From assembly GCA_016699615.1 (NCBI GenBank), contig CP064984.1:124001-188000 (forward strand): 64,000 nucleotides of DNA, written 5' to 3'. This stretch comes from Sphingobacteriales bacterium (GTDB lineage Bacteria > Bacteroidota > Bacteroidia > Chitinophagales > JADIYW01). Positions within the stretch are counted from its first letter, which is position 1; every line of letters starts with the position of its first letter. Below the pieces are notes generated by a model that worked only from the letters and a program-made list of their open reading frames with translations, ran no database searches and was not told where the DNA came from. This document shows, piece by piece, positions 48,173-58,561 of this stretch. The position numbers and the translations under genes are program-made.

Positions 48173-50014
48173 ATGTTTTTAATTGGAATAGCTAAAGCTG
48201 ATATTACAGCTTTTGAAAGAGGCTCAAGTATGCTTGGCTACGGAATGTACACACATATATCACTTGATATAGAAACGCCACTCTATGCTCGTGCATTTGT
48301 TTTTGAAGACTTAGATAAGCATCAAAAATTGGCAATCGTCAATTGTGAAATTGCATTTATCACTCCATTGCTCAAACAATCTGTTGTTGCTTACTTATAT
48401 AAACACTTTCCTGAAACTAATATCAACGACAATAATTTAATGTTGTGTGCACAACACACTCATTGTAGTCCTGCTGGATATTCAAGTCATGCAGTGTACA
48501 ATATCTCAGTACCAGGATATATCCAACATATTTTAGATACACTTGTAAAAGGAATTGTAGAAGCAATAGTTGAAGCAGACAAAAACAAAGTTAAAGGAAA
48601 TATCAGCATTGGAAAATCAAGATTTGATGATGATACGCCTGTTTCTTTCAATAGAACAGTAAATTCTTATAATCAAAATCCTGAAGTAAAGAAATACAGC
48701 TTTTCACAAAGACATTTAGCAGTAGATAGAGAAATGACATTATTAAATTTTATTTCTGAAAGTGGTAATTTATTGGGTTCTATCAATTGGTTTGCTGTGC
48801 ATACCACCAATCTACCAAATACTTTCACAAAACTTTGCTCGGACAATAAAGGATTTGCAGCAGATTATCTAGAAAGAAATTATCAAAAGAAATATCCAAA
48901 TTATATTGGTGCATTTGCACAAGGTGCCTGTGGCGATGTATCTGCTCGTGTTCGTTACAATCCAAAATTGCCTTTCCAACGTGGAAAATTTGAAGGTTCA
49001 TTTTCTGATGATTTAAAAAGTTCAAAATTCAATGGTTCATTACAATTTGAAAAAGCAAAAGAAATTATTGATCATATTGAGCACAAACAAGTAAACTCAG
49101 ATACTTTAGATTACGTACAACAATATATAGATTTTAGCAATATTGATATTAAACCACAATTTAATAATGGCCAAAGTGGGGCTGTTACTTCTCCATCTGT
49201 TATGGGAATTTCATTTTTAGAAGGTTCAAAAATGGATGGACCAGGTATGCATCCAATACTAGGAAATGCAAGTAGAATGATTGCAAATTTTGTTCGTGAC
49301 AAAGAATTAAAATTGGCTAAGAAAACAACAGATGCTGAAGCAGAAAAAATAAATAGAAGATATAAAGCTCAAGGTACTAAACATTTAGCTTTTGAGTCTG
49401 GTGATAAGAGAATATTTGGTTTTACAGATATCAGCAAATTCTTTGTTCCAAGCTTTGCTGACCCAATGATTGCTAATCTAAAAAACTTTGCAAGACTTGG
49501 TTTACTAAACGAACATTCTTGGGCACCACAAATTTTGCCTATACAAATATTCAAATTAGGTACAATAGCCATAGTTGGTATTCCATTTGAAATTACTACA
49601 GTTGCAAGCTGGAGGTATAGAAAAACAATTGAAGATGCATTATTTCCATATGGCATAGAACAAGTTATACTATGTCCATATTCTAATGCATACAATGGTT
49701 ACATTACTACTTATGAAGAATATCAAGTGCAAGATTATGAAGCTGGACATTGCGTATTTGGTCAATGGAGTTTAAATGCGTTGCAACAAGTTACCAATGA
49801 TTTATGTATAGAATTAAATAAAAAATCAGCCGATAGAAATATTCCATTTTTAGAAGAAGCACCAATTTCTGAGAATTACCTAATACGATTTAATTACTTT
49901 AAAAGTCCTTATTATAAAAAAGTAGAAAAAAAACTGAATAAAAAGGAAAACTTAATCAGCAGAAAAGGAGAAAAATATAATACCAAAATTGACCAAATTA
50001 TTCAAAAGAATTAA
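48173..50014 (+). CDS. Neutral/alkaline non-lysosomal ceramidase
   Basis: It hydrolyses ceramide to sphingosine and a fatty acid. The 613-residue protein has the N-terminal FLIGIAKADITAFERGSSMLGYGM, the zinc motif AQHTHCSPAGYSSH, and the catalytic-serine region FAQGACGDVSARVRY, with IVGIPFEITTVASWR in the C-terminal part. The shape matches bacterial neutral ceramidases, but it starts without a visible signal peptide, whereas well-known ones are secreted. Many Bacteroidota make sphingolipids, so a role in their own lipid turnover is possible. It is intact. Confidence 0.9.
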   Translation: MFLIGIAKADITAFERGSSMLGYGMYTHISLDIETPLYARAFVFEDLDKHQKLAIVNCEIAFITPLLKQSVVAYLYKHFPETNINDNNLMLCAQHTHCSPAGYSSHAVYNISVPGYIQHILDTLVKGIVEAIVEADKNKVKGNISIGKSRFDDDTPVSFNRTVNSYNQNPEVKKYSFSQRHLAVDREMTLLNFISESGNLLGSINWFAVHTTNLPNTFTKLCSDNKGFAADYLERNYQKKYPNYIGAFAQGACGDVSARVRYNPKLPFQRGKFEGSFSDDLKSSKFNGSLQFEKAKEIIDHIEHKQVNSDTLDYVQQYIDFSNIDIKPQFNNGQSGAVTSPSVMGISFLEGSKMDGPGMHPILGNASRMIANFVRDKELKLAKKTTDAEAEKINRRYKAQGTKHLAFESGDKRIFGFTDISKFFVPSFADPMIANLKNFARLGLLNEHSWAPQILPIQIFKLGTIAIVGIPFEITTVASWRYRKTIEDALFPYGIEQVILCPYSNAYNGYITTYEEYQVQDYEAGHCVFGQWSLNALQQVTNDLCIELNKKSADRNIPFLEEAPISENYLIRFNYFKSPYYKKVEKKLNKKENLISRKGEKYNTKIDQIIQKN

Positions 50015-50046
50015 TTCATTTATGTATTTTAGTGTGCTGAATTTTA

Positions 50047-53000
50047 ATGAAGAAAGTTTTACTCATACTTATATGTATTGCAATTACTCATGTTAATATT
50101 CATGCGCAAGCCACCTATCAATGGAATGTAAAATTTGGAGGCAATGGTTTAGATGCAGCTGTTCAAACATGTAGAGACAATGCTGGCAATATATACACAG
50201 TTGGTACATTTCAAGATACTGTCGATTTTAATCCAAGCCTTTTTGCAACATACAATCTATATTCATACAACAATCCAGATGTATTTATTGTAAAACTAAA
50301 TGCCAATGGTGGATTTATTTGGGCAAAGCAACTCAGCAGCAGAGCTGCTAAATCTGTAAGTGCAGTACATGTAGACAATAACAACAATGTATATATTGTA
50401 GGTTCGTTTAAAGATAGTTTGGACGTAGATCCAAGTGCTACCGTAAACAATGTATATTCAGCTGGCAATGAAGATATTTATATTGTAAAATTAAACTCAA
50501 CAGGGAACTTTGTTTGGGCAAAAACTATTGGCTCCAATGGAAATGACAAAGCAAACGACATAAAATCTGACGCAAGTAATGATGTGTACATTTGTGGATA
50601 TTACACATCAAACACAACAGTAGATTTTGATCCAGGTAGTGGAACAAACTTATTGCCAGCCACCACACTTACAGCAGGATTTTTACTAAAATTAAATACA
50701 AATGGTGATTTTGTTTGGGCAAATGCATATTCTACAAAAGATACAAAAATCAAACAATTAGAAGTAGACAAAACAAATAATATTATATACTTCGTTGCAG
50801 AATATGCTAACAATATTAATACAAGTTATGTAAATACTGTAAATGCTACGAATGGAAATAGTATTTGGCAAAAACAATTCACACCAAGTGGTGCAACAGG
50901 GAAAACTTTTGTCAGTTCTATAGCAATTAATTTCACAAACGAATACATATATTTAGCTTGTGCATTCCAAGGCAGTGCAGATTTCAATCCAGATCCAAGT
51001 ATCAATCTTTCTTATACTTCAAAAGGCGACAGAGATATTTGTATTGTAAAAATGAATAGTTTGGGCGAATTAGTTTGGGCAAAACAAATTGGTGGAACTT
51101 CAGGAGAAGATGCTTTGGATATTGCTGTTGATCCTTGTGATTATGTACTCTATACTGGTTTTTTTTCAGGCACATCAGATTTTGATCCAAATGCTGGCGT
51201 AGCCAATCTTACTGCAGATATTGTAGATATTTATTTTTCAACTCTAAATTTTGATGGAACATATAAAAACGCATACAAACTTTCAGGCACACTTGGTGTA
51301 AATTTTGGAAATAGTATTACAAGTGTAAAAAAATAATCTTTATATCGCTGGTTTCTTTACAGGTATACTTAATTTTGATAATAATGCTCCAACAAATTTA
51401 TTTGCATTACAAACAAGTTCAGGATTAATAAGTGGTTATGTTGCAAGATATAGTTATCCATCAAAGATAAATTATTATGATACTATTTATGTTTGTAGAG
51501 GAAGTAGTCATCGTTTTCCTGATGGCGTAGTAAGAGTTATTAATAGTGAAACAACTGTCACTAGCAATGTTAGTAGAGCAAACGAATGTGATAGTGTAAT
51601 CAACACATTTGTAAAATTAAAAGAACCATCTTCTGCAACACATAATTTTATTGCGTGCGATAGCATAGTATTAAATAACAAAATTTATTATAATACAACC
51701 GTTGCAAAAGATACTTTAGTGAATAGTGTAGGTTGCGATAGCATTGTTACATATAATATTACTATTAATAAAAAGAGTGTATTCAATAATCCAAAAAGTA
51801 TCTGCGAAGGCGATACTATATTTTTATTTGGTAAAAAGTACTATCAGAATGGAATATATTACGACACACTTACAAACAGTAAAAATTGTGATAGCATTAT
51901 TATTACTCAATTAGAAGTAAGAGAAACATATATTTTCAATAATATTCAAAATATATGTTTTGGAACAACATACAACATTAATGGAAAAATTTATAATACA
52001 AATGGAATATATTATGATACGCTAACAAATATTAAAAATTGCGATTCAATAATAATAACTAATCTAACAATAAATTCTATTTTGTCTGAAAATAATAATG
52101 TGACGATTTGTGCTGGCTCAACTTACACTTTACCAAAAGGCACAGTTGTTTCAACAGCTGGTACTTATCGTGATACCATCAAAAACAATTTAGGTTGCGA
52201 TTCTGTGGTTGTAACAAACTTGACTGTTGCTTCTATTTTGTCTGAAAATAACAACGTTACAATCTGTGCTGGCTCAACTTACACTTTACCAAAAGGTACT
52301 ATTGTTTCAACTGCTGGAACTTATCGTGATACCATCAAAAACAATCAAGGTTGCGATTCTGTTGTTGTTACAAACTTGACTGTCGCTTCTGTTTTATCTG
52401 AAAATAATAATGTTACCATTTGTGCTGGCTCAACTTACACTCTACCAAAAGGCACAGTTGTTTCAACAGCTGGTACTTATCGTGATACCATCAAAAACAA
52501 TTTAGGTTGCGATTCTGTGGTTGTAACAAACTTGACTGTTGCTTCTATTTTGTCTGAAAATAACAACGTTACAATCTGTGCTGGCTCAACATACACTTTA
52601 CCAAAAGGTATAATTGTTTCAACTGCTGGAACTTATCGTGATACTATCAAAAACAATCAAGGTTGTGATTCTGTGGTTGTAACTAATCTGACTATTGCTT
52701 CTGCATTATCAGAAAATAATAATGTAACAATCTGCGCTGGTTCAACTTACACTTTACCAAAAGGTACAATTGTTTCAACTGCTGGAACTTATCGTGATAC
52801 TATCAAAAACAATCAAGGTTGTGATTCTGTGGTTGTAACTAATCTGACTGTTGCTTCTGTTTTATCTGAAAATAATAATATTACGATTTGTTCTGGCTCA
52901 ACTTACACTCTACCAAAAGGTACAGTCGTTTCAACTGCAGGTACTTATCGTGATACCATCAAAAACAACCAAGGTTGCGATTCTGTAGTTGTAACAAACT

Positions 53001-54934
53001 TGACTGTTGCTTCTATTTTGTCTGAAAATAATAATGTAACGATTTGTGCTGGCTCGTCTTACACTTTACCAAAAGGTACAATTGTTTCAACAGCTGGAAC
53101 TTACAAGGACACCATCAAAAACAATCAAGGTTGTGATTCTGTGGTTATTACTAAACTTACCATCTCACCTATTCTATCAGGAAATAACAACGTTACAATC
53201 TGCGCTGGCTCAACCTATACTTTGCCAAAAGGTACAGTAGTTTCAACTGCTGGAACATACAGAGACACCATCAAAAACAATCAAGGTTGCGATTCTGTAG
53301 TTGTAACAAACTTGACTGTTGCTTCTGTTTTATCTGAAAATAATAACGTTACAATCTGCGCTGGCTCAACCTATACTTTACCAAAAGGAACGGTCGTTTC
53401 AACTGCTGGTACTTACAAAGATACCATCAAAAACAATCAAGGTTGCGATTCGGTGGTCGTTACTAATCTGACTGTTGCTTCTGTTTTATCTGAAAATAAT
53501 AATGTGACAATTTGCGCTGGCTCAACATACACTTTACCAAAAGGTACAGTAGTTTCAAATGCTGGAACTTACAAAGATACCATCAAAAACAATCAAGGTT
53601 GCGATTCTATTGTAATCACTAATCTGACTGTTGCTTCTGTTTTATCAGAAGATAACAACGTTACAATCTGTGCTGGCTCAACTTACACTTTACCAAAAGG
53701 AAATATTGTTTCAACTGCTGGTACTTATCGTGATACTATAAAAAACAATCAAGGTTGCGATTCTGTGGTTGTTACTAACTTAACTGTTGCTTCTATTTTG
53801 TCTGAAAATAACAACGTTACAATCTGTGCTGGCTCGTCTTACACTTTACCAAAAGGTACAGTCGTTTCAATTGCAGGAACTTACAATGATACCATCAAAA
53901 ACAATCTAGGTTGCGATTCGGTGGTCGTTACTAATCTGACTGTTGCTTCTGTTTTATCTGAAAATAATAATGTGACGATTTGCGCTGGCTCAACTTACAC
54001 TTTACCAAAAGGTACAATTGTTTCGGCTGCTGGGACATACAGAGACACCATCAAAAACAATCAAGGTTGCGATTCGGTGGTTGTTACTAAACTTACCATC
54101 TCGCCTATTCTTATTGGAAATACAAGTGCAGAATTCTGCCAAGGTACGTCTTATATTTTACCAAGTGGAAAATCTGTAAGCAATGCTGGAACATACAAAG
54201 ATACCATCAAAAACAATCGTGGTTGTGATTCTATCGTAACAATAAAATTGACTTCAAATCCAATAAAAGAAACAAGACTAATAGATTCTGCTTGTAGTAG
54301 TGATAATTATGAGTTTTTTGGAAGTATTATTACAAGTAGTGGTGTGTACACACATAAACTACAAACTTCAAAAGGATGTGATAGTAGCATTGTATTGAAT
54401 ATAAATATTTCTCCAAATCCAACATTAGAAATTAAGCCAAATAAAATAAAAATAGAAAAAAACGATACTGTATATTTAGATATCAACTCAGACCAAACAC
54501 TATATAATATTATATGGCAACCTGCTGATTTATTAAACAATTCATCTATTCAAAATCCATTTGCTATTCTACAAGATATAACACAATTTAAAGTACAAGC
54601 GGAGAATGAGTTTGGATGTGTATCAAATGCAGAAATAGAAATTCTTATTAATACCGAAGATTGTATTTATCTACCAAATACATTTACACCAAATGGAAAT
54701 GGAATCAACGAGACTTTTAGACCATTGGGCAATAGAATAAAATCAATTACAATATTTAGAATTTTTGATAGATGGGGAAATTTGGTGTTTGAAACAAATG
54801 ATTTGAATCGTGGTTGGGACGGCACATACAAAGGTGTTTTGTTAGATCCAAATGTGTTTATTTATTATATAGAAGCTATTTGTAAAGATGGTACTACATC
54901 ATTTAAAAAAGGAAATGTTACGCTACTACGTTAA
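50047..54934 (+). CDS. Giant secreted T9SS type B repeat protein, propeller plus 52-residue repeats (frameshifted)
   Basis: It is a very large exported protein, about 1,628 residues. In order it has a signal peptide (MKKVLLILICIAITHVNIHAQ), an SBBP-like beta-propeller (about 25-430; blades ending in VYIVGSFKDSLDVDP and similar, with VKLN and VWAK), divergent Cys-containing repeats (about 480-675), 13 near-identical 52-residue repeats (about 677-1352), two degenerate repeats, and a C-terminal gliding-motility-type sorting domain (about 1538-1628; LPNTFTPNGNGINETFRP, IFDRWGNLVFE, GWDGTYKG). The frame is broken at the A run 51327-51333; removing one A joins the parts. The next gene is its likely PorP/SprF partner, with a 20-base overlap. 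Confidence 0.85.
52077..54104 (+). repeat. Thirteen 156-bp in-frame tandem repeats in the T9SS type B protein
   Basis: Each 156-base unit encodes 52 residues with the core NVTICAGSTYTLPKG and a C-terminal IKNNQGCDSVVVTNLTV. Two Cys (about positions 10 and 39 of the unit) are fully kept and could form a disulfide in each unit. Differences between copies are mainly V/I, R/K and L/Q, plus many synonymous changes. Units 1-2 and 3-4 differ little, which suggests a 312-base duplication. Confidence 0.93.
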
Positions 54935-55958
54935 AATATTATTGTTAGTTTTTTGTTGCCAAAATACAATAGCTCAAGAAATACATTTTTCTGATGTAAG
55001 ACAAATACCTTATTTCTTCAATCCAGCGTACACAGGATTTTTTGATGATGATGTGCGTGGTGGTTTAATTTATCGTAACCAAGCACCAACAATTGGAAAT
55101 ACCTTTAATACCTTAGGTTTTGGTGCAGATTTTTCATTATTAAAACAAAAAAATGATAATAATACAATTATTGGTGTTGGAATAAATGGTTTTTTTGATA
55201 GAGCTGGCAATATTGGCTACATGGACAATTCATTATTGGCAAATTTTTCATACATCAAAGCATTAGATAAAAAACAAAAATTCTATTTATCAATTGGCAT
55301 ACAAGCTGGCTATGCATTTAGGAAAGTGAATCTTGGCAAAGTAACTTTAGAATCTGGGTTTGATGGCGAAAATTTTAATTTCTCACAACCTGATGTCTTA
55401 GAAAATTATCAAAATGCAAAGAATAAATATTTTAGATTAGGAACTGGTGCAATTCTATTTTTTAATTTGAGTGATGCCATAAAATTTCATTTTGGTGCAT
55501 CTGCCAATAATTTAGCAAGACAAAATGTATCTTTCTTTGACAACAAAAAAATAAGACAAAAGCCAAGATTTGTTTATAGTTTTGGTATGGAAGCACAATT
55601 TAATCAATTTATAATTTTGCCTTACGTATTGGCACAAATGCAACTTCCAGAATATAAGTTGTTGTTTGGAAGCATGTTTAAATACACGTCGGACAACAAT
55701 CAATTTAATATAAAAGACAATATTTATGTGCTTGGTTTTGGTGTTGGATATAGAGTATTAGATGCTGTGGTACTTTCTGCACAAGCATCTTACAAGCATT
55801 TTACACTTAATATTTCATACGACATAAATACTTCAAAATTGATACGAGCAAGCAACACTGTTGGCGCAATTGAAGCATCAATTATATATCAAAATACATT
55901 TTTAACAAGAAGCAACAAAAAGCCATACAAAAAAATGCATTTCCCAAAAGTGTTTTAG
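54915..55958 (+). CDS. PorP/SprF family type IX secretion membrane protein
   Basis: A PorP/SprF-type outer-membrane protein of 347 residues. The start is ATG 54915, which gives the signal peptide MLRYYVKILLLVFCCQNTIAQ; the earlier in-frame ATG would hide it. The family start EIHFSDVRQIPYFFNPAYTG with GGLIYRNQ is clear. Proteins of this type are usually encoded next to type B (CHU_C) substrates and are needed to secrete or attach them, so it is very likely devoted to the giant protein, which ends 20 bases inside it. Confidence 0.93.
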   Translation: MLRYYVKILLLVFCCQNTIAQEIHFSDVRQIPYFFNPAYTGFFDDDVRGGLIYRNQAPTIGNTFNTLGFGADFSLLKQKNDNNTIIGVGINGFFDRAGNIGYMDNSLLANFSYIKALDKKQKFYLSIGIQAGYAFRKVNLGKVTLESGFDGENFNFSQPDVLENYQNAKNKYFRLGTGAILFFNLSDAIKFHFGASANNLARQNVSFFDNKKIRQKPRFVYSFGMEAQFNQFIILPYVLAQMQLPEYKLLFGSMFKYTSDNNQFNIKDNIYVLGFGVGYRVLDAVVLSAQASYKHFTLNISYDINTSKLIRASNTVGAIEASIIYQNTFLTRSNKKPYKKMHFPKVF

Positions 55959-56010
55959 GTTTTGAAACATTAAAAATTATTTATAGCTTTACACAACTAA
56001 AAATAAAATC

Positions 56011-56229
56011 ATGGGAACTTTAAGTGTAATATTTGGAATTTTATCTGTGCTTGGAATGTTGTTAGGCTTTGTTCCATTTTTAGGTTGGTTCAATTGGCTA
56101 AATATTCCATTTGCTGTTATTGGATTAATCTTTGCTTTAATTGGCAATTCAAGAAATGGTAAGATATTAAACATCATCGCAATTGTTATAGGTATCGTTA
56201 GACTAATAATGGGTGGTGGTATTTTATAA
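56011..56229 (+). CDS. Small membrane protein (72 residues)
   Basis: I see a short hydrophobic protein with about two or three membrane segments (LSVIFGILSVLGMLLGF, IPFAVIGLIFALIGN and LNIIAIVIGIVRLIMGG), and no recognisable motif. It resembles DUF4190-like small proteins. The opposite-strand frame in the same place is a shadow. Confidence 0.7.
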   Translation: MGTLSVIFGILSVLGMLLGFVPFLGWFNWLNIPFAVIGLIFALIGNSRNGKILNIIAIVIGIVRLIMGGGIL

Positions 56230-56262
56230 TAGAAATATTAGTTGTCATAATATTTTATATTC

Positions 56263-57821
56263 ATGCATGTAAGCAAAGAAAAAATAAGTTATATTTTCTT
56301 TGCTGTATTAGTAGTTTCAGTAACACATGTTCTATTTTCAAAGTTTGGATTCAATCCAACTGATGAAGGTTTTATATTACATATTTCCAATTGTATTTTA
56401 CATGGACAAATTCCGCATGTAGATTTTATATCAATAAGACCAATTGGCAGCTCTATTCTTCACCTTCCAGAATTATTTTTCAATAATCATTTATATCTAT
56501 TCTCAAGGTTAATATTTTGGATAGAACAAATGCTAATTGCAATTTTTTGGTATGAATTTTTAAAAAGACAATTAAAATTTGAAAATAGCTACTTATTAAA
56601 ATATTGTATAATTATTTTAATATACATTTTAAACATACATTATTTTCCAGCAATGGCAATACATACAGTAGATGCTATACTATGTAGTGTATTGGGTTTA
56701 TTCATCATTAGCTTAGATAAAAAATTTAGTTTACTAGGCTATTTATTTATTGGATATGCAACATTATGCAAACAGAATTTTTTATTACTTGTACCAATTA
56801 CCATATTTTTGTATGGCAATAAAAATTATATACTAAAACTATTTTTTAGTATGCTACCAATTTGTATATACTTATTGGTATTATTTGTAAATGATGGCTT
56901 AGATGATTTTTATAATCAAATTAATTCTCATGTCAATTTATTTGAAGTTGGTGTATTTTCATATCTAAAAAACTATACTATCTACATTGCGGCAGTTGCA
57001 TATTTGATAGGAAAAAACAAAAATAACAAACACATATTAATTATAATATTTATAATACTAATTTACATTATATTACTAACAACTGAACATTATACAGGAA
57101 AATATAGTTTTCTAGTATTTGGAATTTTGATTACAGAACTTATTTCTAATATAAATGATAGCAAAAAAGAAAAGTAATTTTCACAACAATGCTTATTGCA
57201 TGGTCTGCGAGTATATCTATAGGCTATCATACTCCAGCTTTGTTTGTTGGCTCATGTATTGCAACAATATTTGCCTTACACTATAATATTCTACACAAAC
57301 ACACCAATATTGTATTGTTTTTATGTTTAGTATCAATAACATCATTTATATATGTTAGATATAATATTATATATAGAGAAAAATCTGTGACAGAAATTAA
57401 TTACAAACTAAATAATATAATAGATGGCGCAAATGGTATTTATACAAACAGCAATACTTATCAAGTATTAATTGAACTCAAACAACTCAAACAACAATAT
57501 AATAATTTGGAAATAGTGCCCGATTTTACAGCTTGTAATATTAACCATGCATATCAATCTGCAATAAAAATAAATTGGGCAAACAAAACAGAAACTGCAA
57601 ACCCAAAAGTTATAGAAATGCTTACGAATAAAATTATGCAAGAAAAAAAACAAATAATATTTGCTATTCCAAAATACCAAACAGCATGGCTAGCTGATGG
57701 TTTTGTACCACAAATAGACGAAGGAAAACAATATCCACTTGTTGCATTTATCATGAATAATTTTGAAAAAATTGAAGAAAAAAAATATTTTATTCTCTAT
57801 CAAAAAAAGGTAAATCAATAA
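56263..57821 (+). CDS. Polytopic membrane protein, GT39-like (frameshifted)
   Basis: It has many hydrophobic helices and a soluble C-terminal part, similar in layout to Pmt/ArnT-like membrane glycosyltransferases. Two features support this: LFSKFGFNPTDEGFILHI near the start, with an Asp-Glu in the first loop, and the overall topology. The frame is broken at the A run 57170-57173 between SKKE and VIFTTMLIAW; one A restores a 520-residue protein. The enzyme family and its substrate are only guesses from the shape. Confidence 0.65.
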
Positions 57822-57869
57822 CTAAAGTAACATTGATATTTTTGATTTTACTTATAGTTTACTTTAGTT
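57820..57869. repeat. 11-bp inverted repeat downstream of the GT39-like gene
   Basis: AACTAAAGTAA (57820-57830) and its exact inverse TTACTTTAGTT (57859-57869) are separated by 28 bases and overlap the stop of the upstream gene. There is no run of T after the second arm, so it may be a regulatory or transcript-end hairpin, or chance. Confidence 0.4.
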
Positions 57870-57974
57870 TAATTTTCAAACATCAAAGATTGATTTAAGT
57901 TTAACTTTCACATTTTGGTAACCTATAAGTTATACAAAGTACATTCTAATATCAGAATTTGATAATTAAAAAAA

Positions 57975-58007
57975 TTTGACATATGGCTAGATTTGGATGT
58001 AAATTTG
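57975..58007 (+). promoter_or_regulatory. Bacteroidota-type promoter of the phasin-like gene
   Basis: TTTG at 57975-57978 and TAAATTTG at 58000-58007 match the -33 and -7 consensus, with 21 bases between them. The ATG follows at 58043. A pair of direct repeats (AGTTTAATTTTCA at 57866-57878 and AGTTTAACTTTCA at 57898-57910) lies further upstream, at the spacing where an activator or repressor might bind. Confidence 0.6.
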
Positions 58008-58042
58008 CGTCATATTATTTAACCAAATAAATCTTTTTAAAA

Positions 58043-58442
58043 ATGGAATTTACACAAAAAATCAAAGAAGCAGTAGATACTTTTGTATCTGAGAGCAAAA
58101 CAAACTTTAACGAGTTAAAGTACACAGCAGAATCTACATTAAAAAATGTAATCAGCGAAGCTCAAGATGAGTTAGAAGTTCAAAAAAACAACATCAAAAC
58201 TACATCTGAAAGAGTTCAAGCTAAATTAAAAAGGTCCTTTTACTGTAGAAAAAGTACAAGCTGATGTTCAAGAAGAATTAAACATCTTAGTAGGTGAATT
58301 AAAAAACACTTATGGTAGAAATGCTGAAAGAGTAAAAAACTTAGTAAACACAACTGAAACTAAAGTTAAAGCTGCTACTAAAGAAGTTAAAGAAGAAGTA
58401 AAAAAAGCTACTAAAGCTGCTAAAGAAAAAGTTCAAGCATAA
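58043..58442 (+). CDS. Phasin- or histone-H1-like helical protein (frameshifted)
   Basis: A small protein of about 133 residues with an amphipathic coiled-coil first half (TQKIKEAVDTFVSESKTNF, ...) and a Lys/Ala/Glu/Val-rich second half (KEVKEEVKKATKAAKEKVQA). The frame breaks at the A run 58228-58232; one A gives KLKKGPFTVEKVQADVQEELN. Similar proteins in Bacteroidota are called phasin-, apolipoprotein- or H1-like. It could bind DNA through its basic tail or coat a granule; the sequence does not decide. It ends just before a strong terminator. Confidence 0.7.
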
Positions 58443-58468
58443 TTTGAATTTTTGACAAAACGTTTTTA

Positions 58469-58506
58469 AAAAGAGTCGCCCAAATATAGAGGCGACTCTT
58501 TTTTTT
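58469..58506 (+). terminator. Rho-independent terminator after the phasin-like gene
   Basis: The 10-base arms AAGAGTCGCC and GGCGACTCTT form a perfect GC-rich stem with a 10-base loop and are followed by at least six T. It is the best hairpin in the window. Confidence 0.93.
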
Positions 58507-58538
58507 GTAATAAATTAAAAAAATACAATTGGATTAAT

Positions 58539-58546
58539 TATTTTTG
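58539..58546 (+). promoter_or_regulatory. Promoter -7 element (TATTTTTG) of frr
   Basis: An exact TAnnTTTG match 15 bases before the frr ATG at 58562. The TTG at 58544 lies inside it, so that earlier possible start is rejected. Confidence 0.6.
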
Positions 58547-58561
58547 TACATAGCAATTTTT

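Noticed and set aside
52077..54104. Tandem repeats that could suggest a CRISPR array or satellite
   Set aside because: The 156-base units are all in frame, encode a conserved 52-residue module, have no spacers, and lie within a secreted protein.
56011..56177. Opposite-strand small open frame under the 72-residue membrane protein
   Set aside because: Both strands are open because of base composition; the plus-strand frame has the natural membrane-helix pattern, so only it is called.
57820..57869. Inverted repeat as a normal intrinsic terminator
   Set aside because: The loop is 28 bases and there is no T run after the second arm, so it does not meet the usual form; it is kept only as an inverted repeat.
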